Source: Pratylenchus scribneri
Lineage: Eukaryota > Nematoda > Chromadorea > Rhabditida > Pratylenchidae
Reading direction: 5' to 3'
Assembly (NCBI GenBank): GCA_030063045.1
Contig: JAQSEB010000042.1
Coordinates: 1-64,000 of the forward strand
Length of the DNA: 64,000 nucleotides
Shown: piece by piece, positions 1 through 17,336 of the stretch
Position numbering within the stretch: position 1 is the stretch's first letter
Layout of the letters: each line of letters opens with the position of its first letter
Translations under genes and position numbers: made by a program
Notes under the pieces: model-generated
Database searches by the model: none
Told to the model about the DNA's origin: nothing
Seen by the model: only the letters and a program-made list of their open reading frames with translations

Positions 1-303
1 AATGGAGTGTGAGGGTTTTTGACCAAAAAAATTTTGTAAAAATTAAAGAAAAAAATGATAAAAATGTTAATTTTTATTAAATTATTTCGATTTTTACTTA
101 TCGAATATTAAAACATTTATTTTACCAAAAATAGTTTCCCCTTCATAATAAAAAATATAAATAAATCAAGATTAAAATTATTTATTTAAAATGATTTATT
201 AATTTTATTGAATTCAATGAATAATAAAATTAAGAATTTTTTTCCTTTCTCTATCATAATTCAATTAAATAAATAATATAAATTTTATTTTAATATTTAT
301 TAC

Positions 304-949
304 TAGGGGGCGGATTTTTATTGATATCAATATTTTTCTTGCGAACTTAAAATAGCTTTAAACCAACATAAAACATGTTTTTATCAAGGTTTTAGTTGAT
401 TTGCATGAACTTTTATGTCAATATTCATCATTATTTTGCCATTTTTTGATCGTCAATATTGATATCAATATTTCGGCATTTTTTGACAATTTTTGGCCAT
501 TTTTGTCAATATTTTGAAGATTTTAGAAAAAAATTGAAATTTTTTGAAAAAAATCGAAAAATTTTTTTTTAAAAATTTTGAAAATTTTTAGAATTTCTTA
601 AAAAATTTAAGGAAAAAGTTCATTTTGTAATTTTTTGAAAATAATTAATGAAAAATTGATTTTGGAAAATTTTTTAAAAATTATTGATGTGTGTAAAAAT
701 TTTTAGGAAATGGATTTTGAAATTTTTTGAATAAAAACTTTGAAATATGAATAATTTTTGATTGAGGATAATGAAAAATATTTTTTTTTCGAAATTTTTA
801 TAAAATATAGCAATTTTTAAAAAAATTTTCATCAATATTTCATCAATATTTTGCCTATTTTTGCAAATTATATCAATATTTTGACAATTTTATGTCAATA
901 TTTTATGCCTATATTTCGGAATTCTATATCAATATAAATCCGCCCCCTA
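304..949. mobile_element. hAT-like MITE, 646 bp
   Basis: Perfect terminal inverted repeat TAGGGGGCGG / CCGCCCCCTA flanked by an identical 8-bp duplication TTTATTAC (296-303 and 950-957). There is no coding capacity. The interior consists of degenerate repeats of the phrase TCAATATTTTG and its relatives. Related copies are at 1443 to about 1830 (right end lost), 51172-51750 (TSD ATTATAAT) and, inverted and truncated, about 17900-18135. The 8-bp TSD and TAGGG start are what is known for hAT elements; the assignment is by termini only. Confidence 0.8.
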
Positions 950-1218
950 TTTATTACCTAAAAATTTAAAATAAAAATTATAAAAAATTTTATTGAAAGT
1001 TTATTCGGAAATAAAATAACATTTAAATTTAAAAAGTTTCCAGCATTAATTGTCGAAAAAAATAAAAGAAGTCCAACATATATGGTGATGGATGGGGGGG
1101 GGGGGAGGAAATATGATGATTTTTGCATATTTGGTAACACAAAAAACCTTATTGAAAGAAAATAATAAATCAACATCACATAAAATAATTTCATTCATTT
1201 CCATCTTTCATTTTATCA

Positions 1219-4200
1219 TTATTTATTGTTTGTTTTGGTCGTTGCCATTGATGAAGAAGAATTGCTGATGATTCCATTTTGGATGACCGTTGGCATTTGC
1301 GTCGATGAGGATGTAGTAGAAGAGGATGTCCCCAAATTCATTGATGAAGAAGATGGCAACAAATTGGAGATGGCACATTCATCCTGTGTTCAAAAATAAT
1401 TTCAATTCGATACGCTTCAACCGTCTCAAATTTTAGGATAAATAGGGAGCGGATTTTTATTGATATCAATATTTTTTGCGAATTTAAAATAGCTTGAATT
1501 CAACGAAAAACATTTTATTTGTTGATTTTCATGAACTTTTATATCGTCAATATTCATCAATATTTTGACATTTTTAGTCATTTCATTTTCAGATTTGGAA
1601 GAATTTTACTAAATTTTAAAGGTTGAAAAAAATTGAAATTTTTTTTTAAAAATTTTGAAAAATTTAGAAATTTAGTGACAATTTTGAAAAAAATAAGAAA
1701 AAAATGTTTTTGGCTTTTTTAAAAATTAATGAAAAAAATTGATTTTGGCAAATTTTTGAAAAATATTGGTATTAAAAAAATTCATTTTTTTTAAAAATTT
1801 TTAAAAATTTCAGAATTAAAATTCGAAATTTTATTTAATTATATAAAATGTAAAATTCCATGAAAACAAAATAAAAATTGCATCAAATTTTTTTCACCTG
1901 AATTCCATTGATTTGTCCATTCCCATTAATTGTTGTATGTATTGTTGATTTGGGCATTGCGGCCAAATATTGTTGGAATTGAAGCATGGCTTGATCGAAT
2001 AGCCATTGAATGTTCTTCAATGCTTGAATGCGTGTCTCAGCTGCCTTTCTCTCCTCTGCTTTATCCAATTCTGCCGCCAATTCCGCCGTATTGGATAAAC
2101 CCGATGAAATCTGCTTTAAATGGGGATAAATACAAGATTATCACAGAGATATATTTTTTAAAGAATTTTACTTTATTCGAGCCAATGTGTATATTTTTTC
2201 TTCGACAAGTTCATTTTTGGTAAAATTTTTTCTACGAGATTTTTTTATTTTTGATTAAATTTCACACTAGGTCCATTTTTCGTTTAAATTTAAAATTTGC
2301 CTGTGGCTCAGAAATTATTAAAAAAAAATTAGGAACTATTCCACCCGAAACAGATTTAAAAATATGAAACTTTTTAGCACGAAACCGGTTTAAAAAAATT
2401 TACCATGAAAAATCGGTTTAAAAAATCCGAAAATATTTCATGCAAAACCGGTTTATTTTCGTAATAAATTTTTAAAATTGAAAAGTGGATGACTTCTTAA
2501 AAACCTGACGATCCCTCTTGACTGTTTTTAAAATAAATTTTAACGATTTCATATTCATACTATTTTATGAAAATTTTCCTTTGCCTCTAAAATTAAATAT
2601 TTTCAGACCAAATTTTAAAAAATCTGACAACTAAGGATAAAAATAATGAATTAAAAAATCAAAAAAATCAATCAATTGTATCCAAAAAAATGTTATTGGA
2701 TTATGTGCGAAAATAAAAGAAAAAACCCACATTTGTTGACGGTTTTGGTAATGGCAAATGAAGAGTAGACGCCGGTGCCGGTGGCGATTTCAAATTGGTG
2801 GATTCGATTGGCATCAATTTGGCTGCTGGTGTAGATTGTGATTGAATTGAAACGGAATTATTACTTGTAGACATGGACACGGTTGGCGGTGGAGAATGTG
2901 GCAAATTTGATAAGATGGAAGTGGAGGTGGTGCCACTTGTTGTTTTTGTTGTGGTCGTCTTAATTGTCTCAACACCAACATTGCTGCATTCATTGACAAT
3001 TGTGGGCGAATTTTGCTTTAATTTCAAAACAGATATTAAATAGTTTTATTTGCTTTAGTATAAGATCCAAATTGGCGCGTCATTTATAAATAAGTTATCA
3101 AGGACTGAACCAATTTTGATTAATTAGTTATTAAATCAAATAATAGAGTTTTGACTCTCAAATGATATTTTTTTATTTAAAATGGTTCAGATTGATGGGT
3201 TACCAAAAACCGCTGAAAATTACCATAGTTACGGAAAAAAATTTAGGGCATAACTTCAAAAACTCGTAACAAATTTAAATTAAATAAATATTATTAGATA
3301 GCCAACTCTGCTCTTTAATATGATATTCTTATCAATAAAAATTAGTACAGTCCTTGATGAATTATTTTCTGGAAGTCATTTAATTTGTCCAAAAAAACAC
3401 TGAATTTGTCCAAAATCTTTCGTGTTGAAAAATATTATATTTTTGAGGCCATTAACTTGGCAAAGTCAATTTCTTTAAGATACCTTAGCCCATAAACCCA
3501 TGCCTGCCCCTAAACTTAACCCTAGTCCTAAACCCCTAGTTATGGCCAATTTATATGGCCTTAAAAATATAATATTTTTCGACACGAAAGATTTTGGACA
3601 AATTCACTGTTTTTTTGGACAATTTAATATTATCTCTTATTTTATTATAATATAAAAGGCGCAACGCTATTTACTTTATTACCTCTTCCAAAATATCGTC
3701 GTCCGTTAAATTGAGCGGTGTTGAACCGAATGTCAACTTCAAAAGTGTAGTGGCCGCATCCAACGTGTCCGTCGATAACAACCGAACTCTTTTTGGTGGA
3801 GGAGTGAATTCATCGGTTTTATTATTGACCTGCTGAAAATTTTGCTAGTGAAATTTTTACCATTTATTCATAATTTATTACCGGTGGATTTTCTTCTTGT
3901 GGTGGTTTTTGAATTCGAATTTGTACTTTTTCCACCGCTTTTTCCTTTATCACAATTTCCACCTTTTCTTCCTTTGAAAATCCACCAATTCCACCATTCA
4001 CTTCCCCATTTATATTCACTTCTTCGCGTTGTTGTTGTTTTGCATGTACTGCTGCTGGCTAAAAATATTTTTTATAGATTAAAAAATTTATTATATTTTT
4101 AATGGGATGATTTTATCTAAAATAAATATCAAATACACATTATTAAGGACAGGAACTGGACAATGGCGATTGTAGCTAATTAAGGGCCAAACCGATATTG

Positions 4201-7200
4201 ATGGATTTGGTATTAAATTAAAGAGCGCACTTTTGGCTCTCGATAGATATATGATTTATTTGGATTGGTTAAGATTTGCTGGAATTGTGTTCAAAAAACT
4301 ATGAAAAATTCGCTAATTTATAAATATTAAATAGTAGTCTTATTTAATTGTTTTTTAAGTACTATTCTGCTAATTCTGAACCAAACTAAATAAATTTTAT
4401 ATCAATTGATAGCCAGCAGTGAGAAGCTATTTGATTTGATAACAAAATCATCAATATCGGTTTAGCCCTTAATTAGCTACAAGAGCCGTCGCTCAGTTGT
4501 AGGTTGTAGCGTACCGGGGATTTTTATATTAAAAAAAATAATTGATTATTTAAATTATATTTCGTGATATTTGCCAAAATTGATTTTGAAAAACTTTTAA
4601 AATAAAATATATCATTTTTTGATTTTTATTTCATTTTTATAATTAAATTTTCCCTCAAAAAATGCGAAAACGGGTAAATTTGTTCAAAAAAATGACATCT
4701 ATAAATTGAAATGATATCTCATCGAAAATAATTGAACGAATCAAAATATGCACACAGTTTTCAATTTATTCCCAAAAACAACAAATGAATTAACAAACTT
4801 AAAGCCAACCTACCTTTTCTTTAATATTTCCTTCCAATTTCGACGACCCTCCATTAGTTGAAGAACTAATTTCCTTTGTTCCTTCCATAAAATTCACATG
4901 GCGCACTTTTTTCGAAAATTCTTTATGGGTTGTAATTTTTTGTATTAATTTGTAAAATTTTCCCACCTTTTGGTGTATTTTTGCGTTCTTCCTCCTCACC
5001 TCCACTTTCATTTGTTCTTTCCATTTCCTCATTGTCATCCTTTGCCAATAACAAATAATTCAATCGAGAAATTGGTTTAGGGACGCGATTTGAACGCCTA
5101 GAAAAAGCAAATATTTTTAATATAAATAGAAGCCGAATTTGATTTTTTGCATGTTCTGTTTATCCTATAAAACTTTGATCTAAGTCTCAATCGATTCAAT
5201 AATGTCAATTTTGTTTATGTCGGCCCTAAAACTGAAATTACGCTAAATTTTATATTAGAAGCCCTCTCTCTAATAGAAGCCCCCTTCAAAAAACTACTAA
5301 CTTTAATTTTTGAAACTTTGAACATGTTTTGAATGATAAAAACATGTTTTTAATCGAAAAAAAAACATTTTAAAAACTTGTTTTTCGATTAAAAACATTT
5401 TTTAATTTGTAAATATGTTTTGAATCCTAAAAAATTTTATGATTTGTTGGAAATTTAATCAGAAAATTATTTTTCTACATTTTACCTCACTGAAATTTAT
5501 ATGCCCTCTCTCTTCTTTAAAATTTTTAAGTTCCGGGGCTTCTAATTGGAAATTTACGGTATGCGAAAAATGGAATTTACACACTATTTTCATCAGAGAA
5601 GCAGAGAAAGTTGAGATTTCGAAAAAATTAAGTTTATTGTAAAGTTGGGGCCATCACGGCATAGATTTAGCGCAAAATACAAAAAAGGGACTTCGCAAAA
5701 AAATTTTTTTGGACCCTCCCCCCACTTCGCAATGGTCCAAGTGATCCTCCCCCCTTGCCCATGTATGTTAGGGTTTGGTTTTTGTGCTCTGCTTCTTCGG
5801 CGGGATAGTGTGTAAATTTCAGTTTTTGCGAATTTTCAGTTTTCGCGGCAAAATGGCAATTGGTTTTAAACTATAACTATAGCTATAATAATGTCGGCGA
5901 CTATATTATATTTTTGGCAGCGTGTTGTGTGTAAATAAAATAGGCTGAAAAAGATATAATTCAAAAATCACCGTAAAAAGCTCGAAGCAGGCAACGATTG
6001 GTCACGGCGAATGATCATCACTTTAGTATATTTTGGTGGAATGGCAGCAGCTGCTGGCGCTGGCGGTGACATTGATGATTTCACATTTTGTTGTAATGAC
6101 ATTTTGGCTGGTGGCGGCGGCGATTTGACATTCTTTATATAATTGATCATTTTATTTTCCAATATTATTTTTTGAATGAATTAACCGATGATTTTGCAGC
6201 AGCGATTGTGGTGGAACACCATTTTGGCATTCGCATTTGTTGGCCATGTTCCAGCAATTTATGCTGTTCCCATTCTTCAATTGTGTCATAATCCAATGCT
6301 CCGCCAAAACAAGCATCGCATCTGTCACAATTGGAATTGAAAAATATTTTTTACCGACAAAAGTTTTTACCTTATAATAAATTAGAAACCAGCTTTAAAC
6401 CCTACAAACTTTATACCGATTTGTAGATCACATCGAGAAGCATCGAATGGCATATAATTTGTTCTGGTTTGGTCAAAATTAAAGGGTATTAAACCGTTTA
6501 AACCATATTTTCTTTTTTGGTTTTATACTCTTTAATTTTGGGCCAAAACTTGGCATTTTATATATAATTCGATGGGTTTCGATGAGATCTACAAATTGGT
6601 ATAAGATTTATGGGGTCTTAAAACCGGTTTCTGATTCACTACGCAAAAACCACAAATAATAGTATCCAATAGAAATTGAAAATAATATTAGGGAAATTAT
6701 TTATTAATTATGTAATACTCTAGCACATTTATCTCATTTTAGAAAACTCTTTAATTCTATTTTTAGTCCTATAATACTTATTACTAGTAGTAGACGGTTT
6801 TAGTGGTTGTATGATCGCAGATAGATATCGAGTTTGTTTTGTGATTTGCAAAAAATTTAATACGTAAATAAGCCGGTTTTGAATGAAATATTTTCGATTT
6901 TTTAAACCGGTTTCTCATGAAATAGTTTCGAATTTCTTTAAATCGTTCTCACATGGAACAGTTTCGAATTTTTTGAACCGGTTTCTCAAGGTGAATTTTT
7001 TTAACCGGTTAAAATGGTCGGTTTCTAACTTATTTTAGTTGGAACTGGAATAGTATCGAATTATTTTTTAAACTGGTCATAGTTCTATTTTCGAATTTTT
7101 TAAACCTGATTCTCAGGTGAATCCTTTTTAAACCGTTCTCACATGGAATAGTTTCGAATTTTTAATCTTTCGCGTGGAATGATTTGGAATTTTTTCCAAA

Positions 7201-8798
7201 TAGACTCAAATTTTGTTTCTATTTAATTATATGCAAAAAACCTGAAAATAATATGTTGTGTCCGGGATGGTGCCAACTCATCCAAATATTCAATAACCGG
7301 TTTTGAATCACCAACCAGAACATCATGGAGCTAGAGAAATTGATTTAATGAAATTTTCCAAAAATAAATACAAATATAATTTCCCCCATACTTTGAGCAT
7401 ATGCAATTCATAATATTGCCGGGTGCACAAATCTCGATTGCAATCGGCACAATATTTTTCCAACGAAACTTTCCGCGGAATTTTTGCTAATTTTTGGACA
7501 TCTTCCAACACATTTATTTTGCCTCCTCCTCCTTCTTCGTCATCATGTCCTCGCTTAGAATTTAAAAAATTGATTTTAAATTTATTATCAATTTATAGAA
7601 ATGATAAAAATTATTTTTCAATGTTGTAAAAATTTTTTTGGACATAAAGTTATATAATAAAAATTTTAAAATAGGCAAACTTTTTTGGTTCCGAAAAAAT
7701 ATTTTAAAATTTTCTAAAATTTTTTATATATATATTGGCGCTAAAGTTGAAAATCAGCTAAAGTTGAAATTCACACACTATTTTCGTCAGAGAAGCAGAG
7801 AGAAAAGTGAGATTATTTCGAAAAACTAAGTTTTAGATAAGGGCTAGGGCTGTGACGCAGGCCCGTATCCAGAGAGGGAAGAATGGCCCCCTTCTTTGGG
7901 GCCCATGGCTCCCTCCTTTGGGAAAAATTCCCCCAAAAAATGGAAAAATTTCACCCCGTGGGACAATTTTTGTGCCAATTTTCCCCCTACGGGAAAAATT
8001 TTCCTTTTTTTCCCTTTATAATGAGAAATTTTTCAAATTGGCCCCCATTGGCCCCCTCCTTGAAAAATTTCTAAATACGGGCTTGCTGGGACGGTATGGT
8101 TTTAAGGGTAAGATTTAAGGTTTAGGGCGGGTTAGGTTTTTGCTCTGCTTCTTCGGCGAAATAGTTTGTGAATTTCAACTTTAGCTGATTTTCAATTTTA
8201 GTGCCGACATATATTCCGACATTGTCAGTTTAATAGTAGAATAGTTCAAATTTTATTTGACAAAAAATTATTTCAAAATATTTACCAAGATTAAAATTTA
8301 TTTTCTATTATTTTCAATTGCAATTGTGGTTCCATTAATATGAATATAAAATTTTTGAAAATTAATATTGGTCTCAATGGCCATTTTCTTCTAAAATATG
8401 ACAATACTTTACCAGATGGAAATTATGACAAATAAATATCAATTTGTACTCAAAATGTCCCCAGAAAAACAATTCGAAAATAAATTTTTAAAATTAATCC
8501 AATTACGAATAGCAAAAATAGTAATGCCTTAAAATTTTAGTTTTCTCCAATAAAAAAAATCAATAATTCTGTGATTTATTTTTAATTTCCAAAAATTTAG
8601 CAAAAAATAAACCTTTCTGTCCAGGAAATCACGTCGCCATTTATAGATTGTGCAAATTGTTGGCGTTGAATCGCCAAATTTCTCCAGCATTATTTGGCTT
8701 GTTTCGACAGCACCAATTCCTTTGGCGCAATATTCTTCGGTCATTGCTTTCATTTTATTATAATCTTTCATTTTATAATATTCTCGAGTTCTTGACAT
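1219..8798 (-). CDS. C2H2-type zinc-finger protein, Pro/Ser/Thr-rich, 640 aa, 12 exons
   Basis: Exons: 8613-8798, 7392-7553, 7242-7330, 6186-6321, 5972-6132, 4967-5097, 4814-4881, 3882-4058, 3683-3832, 2731-3015, 1898-2110, 1219-1383. They join in phase to 641 codons including TAA. An in-frame TAA directly precedes the ATG, which fixes the start. Residues 1-62 form a short helical N-terminal domain (ends RRDFLDRK). Finger 1 is C97-x2-C100-x12-H113-x4-H118, with its last His encoded across the exon 2/3 junction. Finger 2 is C147-x2-C150-x15-H166-x4-H171. Then follow Pro/Ala-rich, acidic, basic (PPPKRVRLL) and Ser/Thr-rich stretches, and a short helix (LDKAEERKAAETR). The layout suggests a nuclear DNA-binding or chromatin protein; I recognise no named family. 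The acceptor of exon 7 (GGAAG) is weak. Introns carry several foldback elements. Confidence 0.8.
1443..1830. repeat. Truncated second copy of the TCAATATTTT hAT-like element
   Basis: Starts with TAGGGAGCGGATTTTTATTG, like the element at 304-949, and follows it for several hundred bases. The right terminus is not recognisable. It lies in the last intron of the zinc-finger gene. Confidence 0.6.
3082..3362. repeat. Foldback element, CAAGGACTGA family
   Basis: The left end TCAAGGACTGAACCAATTTT and the right end ACAGTCCTTGATGA are inverted copies, with further inverted similarity inward. Related, more degenerate copies lie at about 4140-4480 and about 13270-13660. All three are intronic (zinc-finger gene and collagen gene). 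Confidence 0.55.
3387..3620. repeat. Foldback MITE with ~62-bp arms
   Basis: The arms begin GTCCAAAAAAACA and end near GGCCAT. The left arm and the reverse complement of the right arm agree over about 62 bases with about three mismatches, leaving a loop of roughly 110 bases that contains CCCTAA-like phrases. It is intronic in the zinc-finger gene. A degenerate relative lies at about 56220-56400. Confidence 0.7.
5570..5830. repeat. Foldback element, copy of the 7737-8205 family
   Basis: Arms read TTTACACACTATTTTCATCA on the left and TGCTTCTTCGGCGGGATAGT on the right, matching the outer element at 7737-8205 in inverted orientation. The centre differs: CCTCCCCCC-rich sequence instead of the nested hAT-like insert. 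Confidence 0.5.
6385..6650. repeat. Palindromic element, TAGATCTCATCGA family
   Basis: A near-complete palindrome of about 260 bp. Each arm carries a phrase like TAGATCACATCGAGAAGCAT, then TATATAATTTGTC, then AAATTAAAGGGTATTAAACC, mirrored in the other half. Further copies: 9506-9776, 10755-10985, 11550-11800, 12357-12612, about 18825-19085, about 44325-44550 and 61915-62200, with fragments near 18655 and 49460. No flanking duplication could be fixed by eye. Confidence 0.7.
6840..7200. repeat. Degenerate tandem tract with AACCGGTTTCTCA core
   Basis: About eight imperfect units of roughly 35-45 bp, each containing a version of AACCGGTTTCTCA followed by TAGTTTCGAATTTTT. A related tract in opposite orientation is at about 2335-2465. 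Both lie in introns of the zinc-finger gene. Confidence 0.55.
7737..8205. repeat. Outer foldback element carrying a nested hAT-like MITE
   Basis: 38-bp arms: GGCGCTAAAGTTGAAAATCA on the left and the inverted match ending AATTTTAGTGCC on the right, with only two differences over 38 bases. The central part is occupied by a separate element (7858-8085), so this is an insertion within an insertion, inside intron 1 of the zinc-finger gene. Confidence 0.7.
7858..8085. mobile_element. hAT-like MITE nested in a foldback element, 228 bp
   Basis: Termini CAGGCCCGTAT and ATACGGGCTTG are inverted repeats with one mismatch. Flanks CTGTGACG (7850-7857) and CTGGGACG (8086-8093) form an 8-bp duplication with one mismatch. 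The interior is GGGGCCC/CCCCTT-rich. The open frame across it is a chance product of that composition. Confidence 0.65.
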
Positions 8799-10050
8799 TT
8801 AGTTTTGGAAATATTTTTACTAAAATTTTAACAAAAAATTAATGAATTTTTAATTAAAAAATACTCGTTCTAATCTTTTAGAAAAGAATTGGGAAAAAAT
8901 GATCAAATTAATTGTATAAATTTTTATGGAAATTATTAAAAGAGAATTAAATTAAATTAATCCAATCAAAAATAGATTAAAGAAATAGTTTATGAGATCT
9001 AAAAAATTTTTGAGAGATTCTCATTTTTTATTGTATTCATATTTGATTGTAAAACGATGAAAAACAGTGATTTTAGCTAATTTCAGGGTTAACCAATTTT
9101 GTGTGTAATTTAAGGTATAATTCTGGGGGAGAAAAAAATGTGCACCCATGTAAATACCAAGGAAATAAAAATAATACTAAAATAGTTATTGGTAAATGCT
9201 AACTTCATTTTTATTAACAAGTTTTAATTTTGATCCAATTATTTATGTAAATTATATTATTTTTACAATTTCTTAGTTCTTTTTTAATTTATTAATTTTG
9301 TAAATTTATAAAAGAATTTTCCCGAATAATTTTATGAACAAAATTGGACAACTAATGCAAAATCGATTAGTTTTTGTTGAGAGCTTGAGAGTTAGAGGGC
9401 TTCGTCATTGTAAATAATAATTAAATTTTTAAATAAAAAAAACATACACTGAAACACAAAATGTCTATCCCGTAAAATGTCTATAAACAGTTTTTGACTT
9501 CTATTAAATCAGAAACCGGTTTTAGACGTTATAAATCTTATGCCAATTTGTAGATCTCATCAAGACGCGTTGATTGGTATATAATTTATCATGGTTTGGC
9601 CCAAAATAAAAGGTTTTAAACCATTTAAATCATATTTTCAATTTTTGGTTTTATACTCTAATTTTTGGCCAAAACTTAACATCATTTTATATACCAATTA
9701 ATTTCTAACCATCGGATTTACAAATTGGTACAAAATTTGTAGGGTCTCCGATTTCTGATTTATTTTATTAGATTATTAGAGTAAATTTAAATTATAAATG
9801 TCCGTGTCCGTTTTAAAATGAACTCAACCCAACATTCTACCCCAATAAATAAAATTTATTTAAATTATTCATTAATTAATTTTCCATTAAAATATATTAA
9901 TAATAAAGAATAAAACCCCCTATAATAAGGGCAATACATTTTCTTTAAAATTATTTGTCTAATATAATATTATTCTTTGTAATTTGTATTTTTAAAGAAA
10001 AATCTAATATAAATAAATAAAAATAAATTCTCATCACATTGATCAATAAA
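8799..10050. other. Intergenic, AT-rich
   Basis: Divergent spacer between the zinc-finger gene (minus) and the deneddylase gene (plus). It holds one palindromic element (9506-9776). I see no convincing exon or strong motif in the rest. Confidence 0.6.
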
Positions 10051-12223
10051 ATGGCTCGCCTTTTTATTTACCAAGATTATACAATCAACGAAGACGATGG
10101 TTTGAATATTTCTCACATTTAATATTTTTATTAAAATTATTTGCCCAGCTCATTCATTGATTTGCCATAATTGGCTCACGGACAATATGGTCAATTTTGC
10201 AATTAATTATTTGGCCGATCAAATTTGTGGACAAGATGAAAGAAAAATTGTGGTAAATATTTCATTAATTTTAGAAATTAGCTTAGAAATTATGTGCAAT
10301 TTTTGCACAAAATTTTACGAAATTTTCAATCGAATATTAGCCTTAAATTTGGCAAACCATTGAAAATAAAAATATATGTGACCAAAAAATGCAAAATAGA
10401 CCGAAATGTGTGGGGACTTTTCGTCATTTTGGCCACAATATTCTGTTCAAATTATCTTTGGATCAATCATTTTGTTATGTTCCAAATAAAGTGCTTAAAA
10501 TAAATTGGATAATAGTTTTTTAATGGCTTTTGAAAGATTGTGCTAAGATATTGGCCAAAATTCGTATAGTTAATCAATCATTTTATTATCGAAATTTTCT
10601 ACTCTAATGCAGAAAAGCTTAACAAAATTGTCTCAAAAATATCATTTTTTTATATAAATTAGATTCAAAAATTGTTGAGAAAATGGCCAAAAATTGGATG
10701 ACTCATTTATATATTTACTTTATAATTGATGCAAATTTTTTTGCCTAGAGATTGGTAGACCCAATAAGCTTGCAACCATTTTATAGAGCTCATCGAGATG
10801 CGTCGATTGATATATGGTTTGTTGGGGTTTGATTCAAAACCAAAAGTTATAAGCCAAAATATAGTTTAAACGGTTTAATACCTTTAATTATGGCTTATGC
10901 TAAACCCTGACAAACTATACATCAATCGATGCGTCTCTACAAGTTATTTATTGATCTAGGATCAAGCACAAAAAAGTTATGATAAAAAAGCAATCACTCG
11001 GCCAAAAAATATTTACTCTTTTTATAATTTTAAAAAGATTGTGGATGCCACCCAATGTGAATTAATTAAATTTCACGAGAATGCGGAACTCCAAACACTT
11101 TTGCAAAATATTGGATTGGATCCAACAAAATGGGCAATTTTCATTTACAATGACAGCCAAAATCCGGATCGCATTTACAGTGGAACGCATTGGTTTAAAA
11201 ATAAATTCCAAAAATTAAATTTTATGAACATAAATATTAGGTCACTAATTTTGTTCGATCCAAATCAACGACAATTCTCACTGATTGACCCGGCAAATTA
11301 TACGGGAAACATGGAAGTGGAAGGCGGCGTCAAAAAGGTTTTATGATTATTTTTATTTTTTAATCTAAATGTTTTGGTACTTTGGTCATAATTTAATTAT
11401 TATGACCAAACATTAAACTAATGGATATATTAATTATGATTAGAAAAATTGTTAAAAATTAAAAATGATCTAAATAAAAAATAAAAATGTCAAAATTTAG
11501 AAAAAAAAACAAATAAAATCAAAGAATTTTAAGTATTTTTTACCACAAAACAGTTTTTAACCGGTTTTAGACTTTGTGGATCTCATCGGAACGCGTCTTT
11601 TGACATTTTCATTTCTTAGTTTTTAAATCGAAATTGAGCGAGTTAAATCGTGTAAACCATCTTCCAGATTTTGGTTTTAAAAATTTTAATTTGGTCCAAA
11701 GACTGACAAATTATGCACCATTCGATGCATCTCGATGAATTCTATAAATTGATTTAAGATTTATAGTCTTAAAATCGGTTTCGGATTTATTAGAAGTCAA
11801 AAAATATTTTGGTGGTAAAAAATATTTTTAGATTTAAAAAATATTTTCCTTATTAAATTTACTTTGTCAATTTAACATCAAATTTACAGTTCACCGCAAA
11901 AATGCAAACTTATTTTGGAGTATCGACCGAAATTCGTGCACTATCGAAAAATCCGCCGATGGAGGTGCCTGGCGATTGTGGAATTTATATAATTGAATAT
12001 GCGCGGGTTATTATTCAAGTAAAATCAATTAAATATTAATTTATAAACGAGCTTTAAATTTTAGGCGATCATCGCAAATAATCAAGCAAATCCGCAGCGA
12101 GATTTTGATTTCCTTCACATGGAGCCAAAATACCTCAAAGATGGCAAAAATGGTGCAATTCGTGCGCGGAAAGATTGGCACCAAGTGATCAAATCATTAA
12201 AAGAGACCAACAAAAAGACATAA
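10051..12223 (+). CDS. ulp-3: NEDP1/SENP8-type C48 cysteine peptidase (ULP-3-like), 230 aa
   Basis: Exons 10051-10099, 10149-10252, 11038-11192, 11241-11337, 11890-12018 and 12065-12223 join in phase to 231 codons. The order of motifs matches the SENP8/Den1 deneddylases, which cut NEDD8 from substrates and process its precursor: an N-terminal WLTDNMVNFAINYL helix, the TQCELIKF segment, IFIYND then GTHW (His102), an Asp at 119 (FSLID), and GDCGIYIIEYAR with Cys165. The length fits the family (about 210 aa in mammals). The catalytic His, Asp and Cys are present. The Gln that normally lies six residues before the Cys (oxyanion hole) is Met159 here, in PPMEVPGDCG. Two palindromic elements sit in introns and one lies just 3' of the gene. 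Family identification is firm; activity is uncertain because of the missing Gln. Confidence 0.88.
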
Positions 12224-12805
12224 ATATTTCACATTTTGATGCTCAAAAACATATTTTTTTGATAATTTATTATACATTATTTACCATAAAAAAGGTTATA
12301 TATTTTTTGAGAAATATTTAAAAATGCGAAAAAAACATTGATAATTGCGAAAAGTTTATACCGGTTTAGTGGTTTGCCAAAAATTCACAAACCATATACC
12401 ATTGGATAGAGCTCGTCAAGACACGTCGAATGATATATAATTTGTCAGGTTTAATTGGTTTTGAACCAAAATCCATATGATGGTTTAAGTGGTTTAAAAC
12501 CCTTAATTTTAGATCAAAACACGCCAAATACATCAATCGACGCGTCTCGACGAGATCTATCCAATGGTATATGGGTTTGTGAATTTTGGGCAAACCTTTT
12601 AACCGTTATAAACTTTTCGCAATTTTCAATGTTTTTTTTTCGCAAAATTAAATACCATCCTATATTTTTTAAGCCATGTCATCAAAACATCTTCATATTG
12701 AGTTTTTGTGTAAAGAAAATTTGATGGACTTTTTGAATGGATGATTTTTATATTTTATTCATTTTTTATTCCATAAAAATTGTTCCATTTTTTAGTTCTC
12801 ATTTT

Positions 12806-17336
<4,531 letters not shown>

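Noticed and set aside
7852..8118. Open frame of 88 codons on the plus strand
   Set aside because: Coincides with the nested hAT-like MITE and its GGGCCC/CCCCTT filler.
10294..10503. Plus-strand open frames within the deneddylase gene
   Set aside because: Lie in its second intron; the TQCELIKF segment required next is encoded at 11038.
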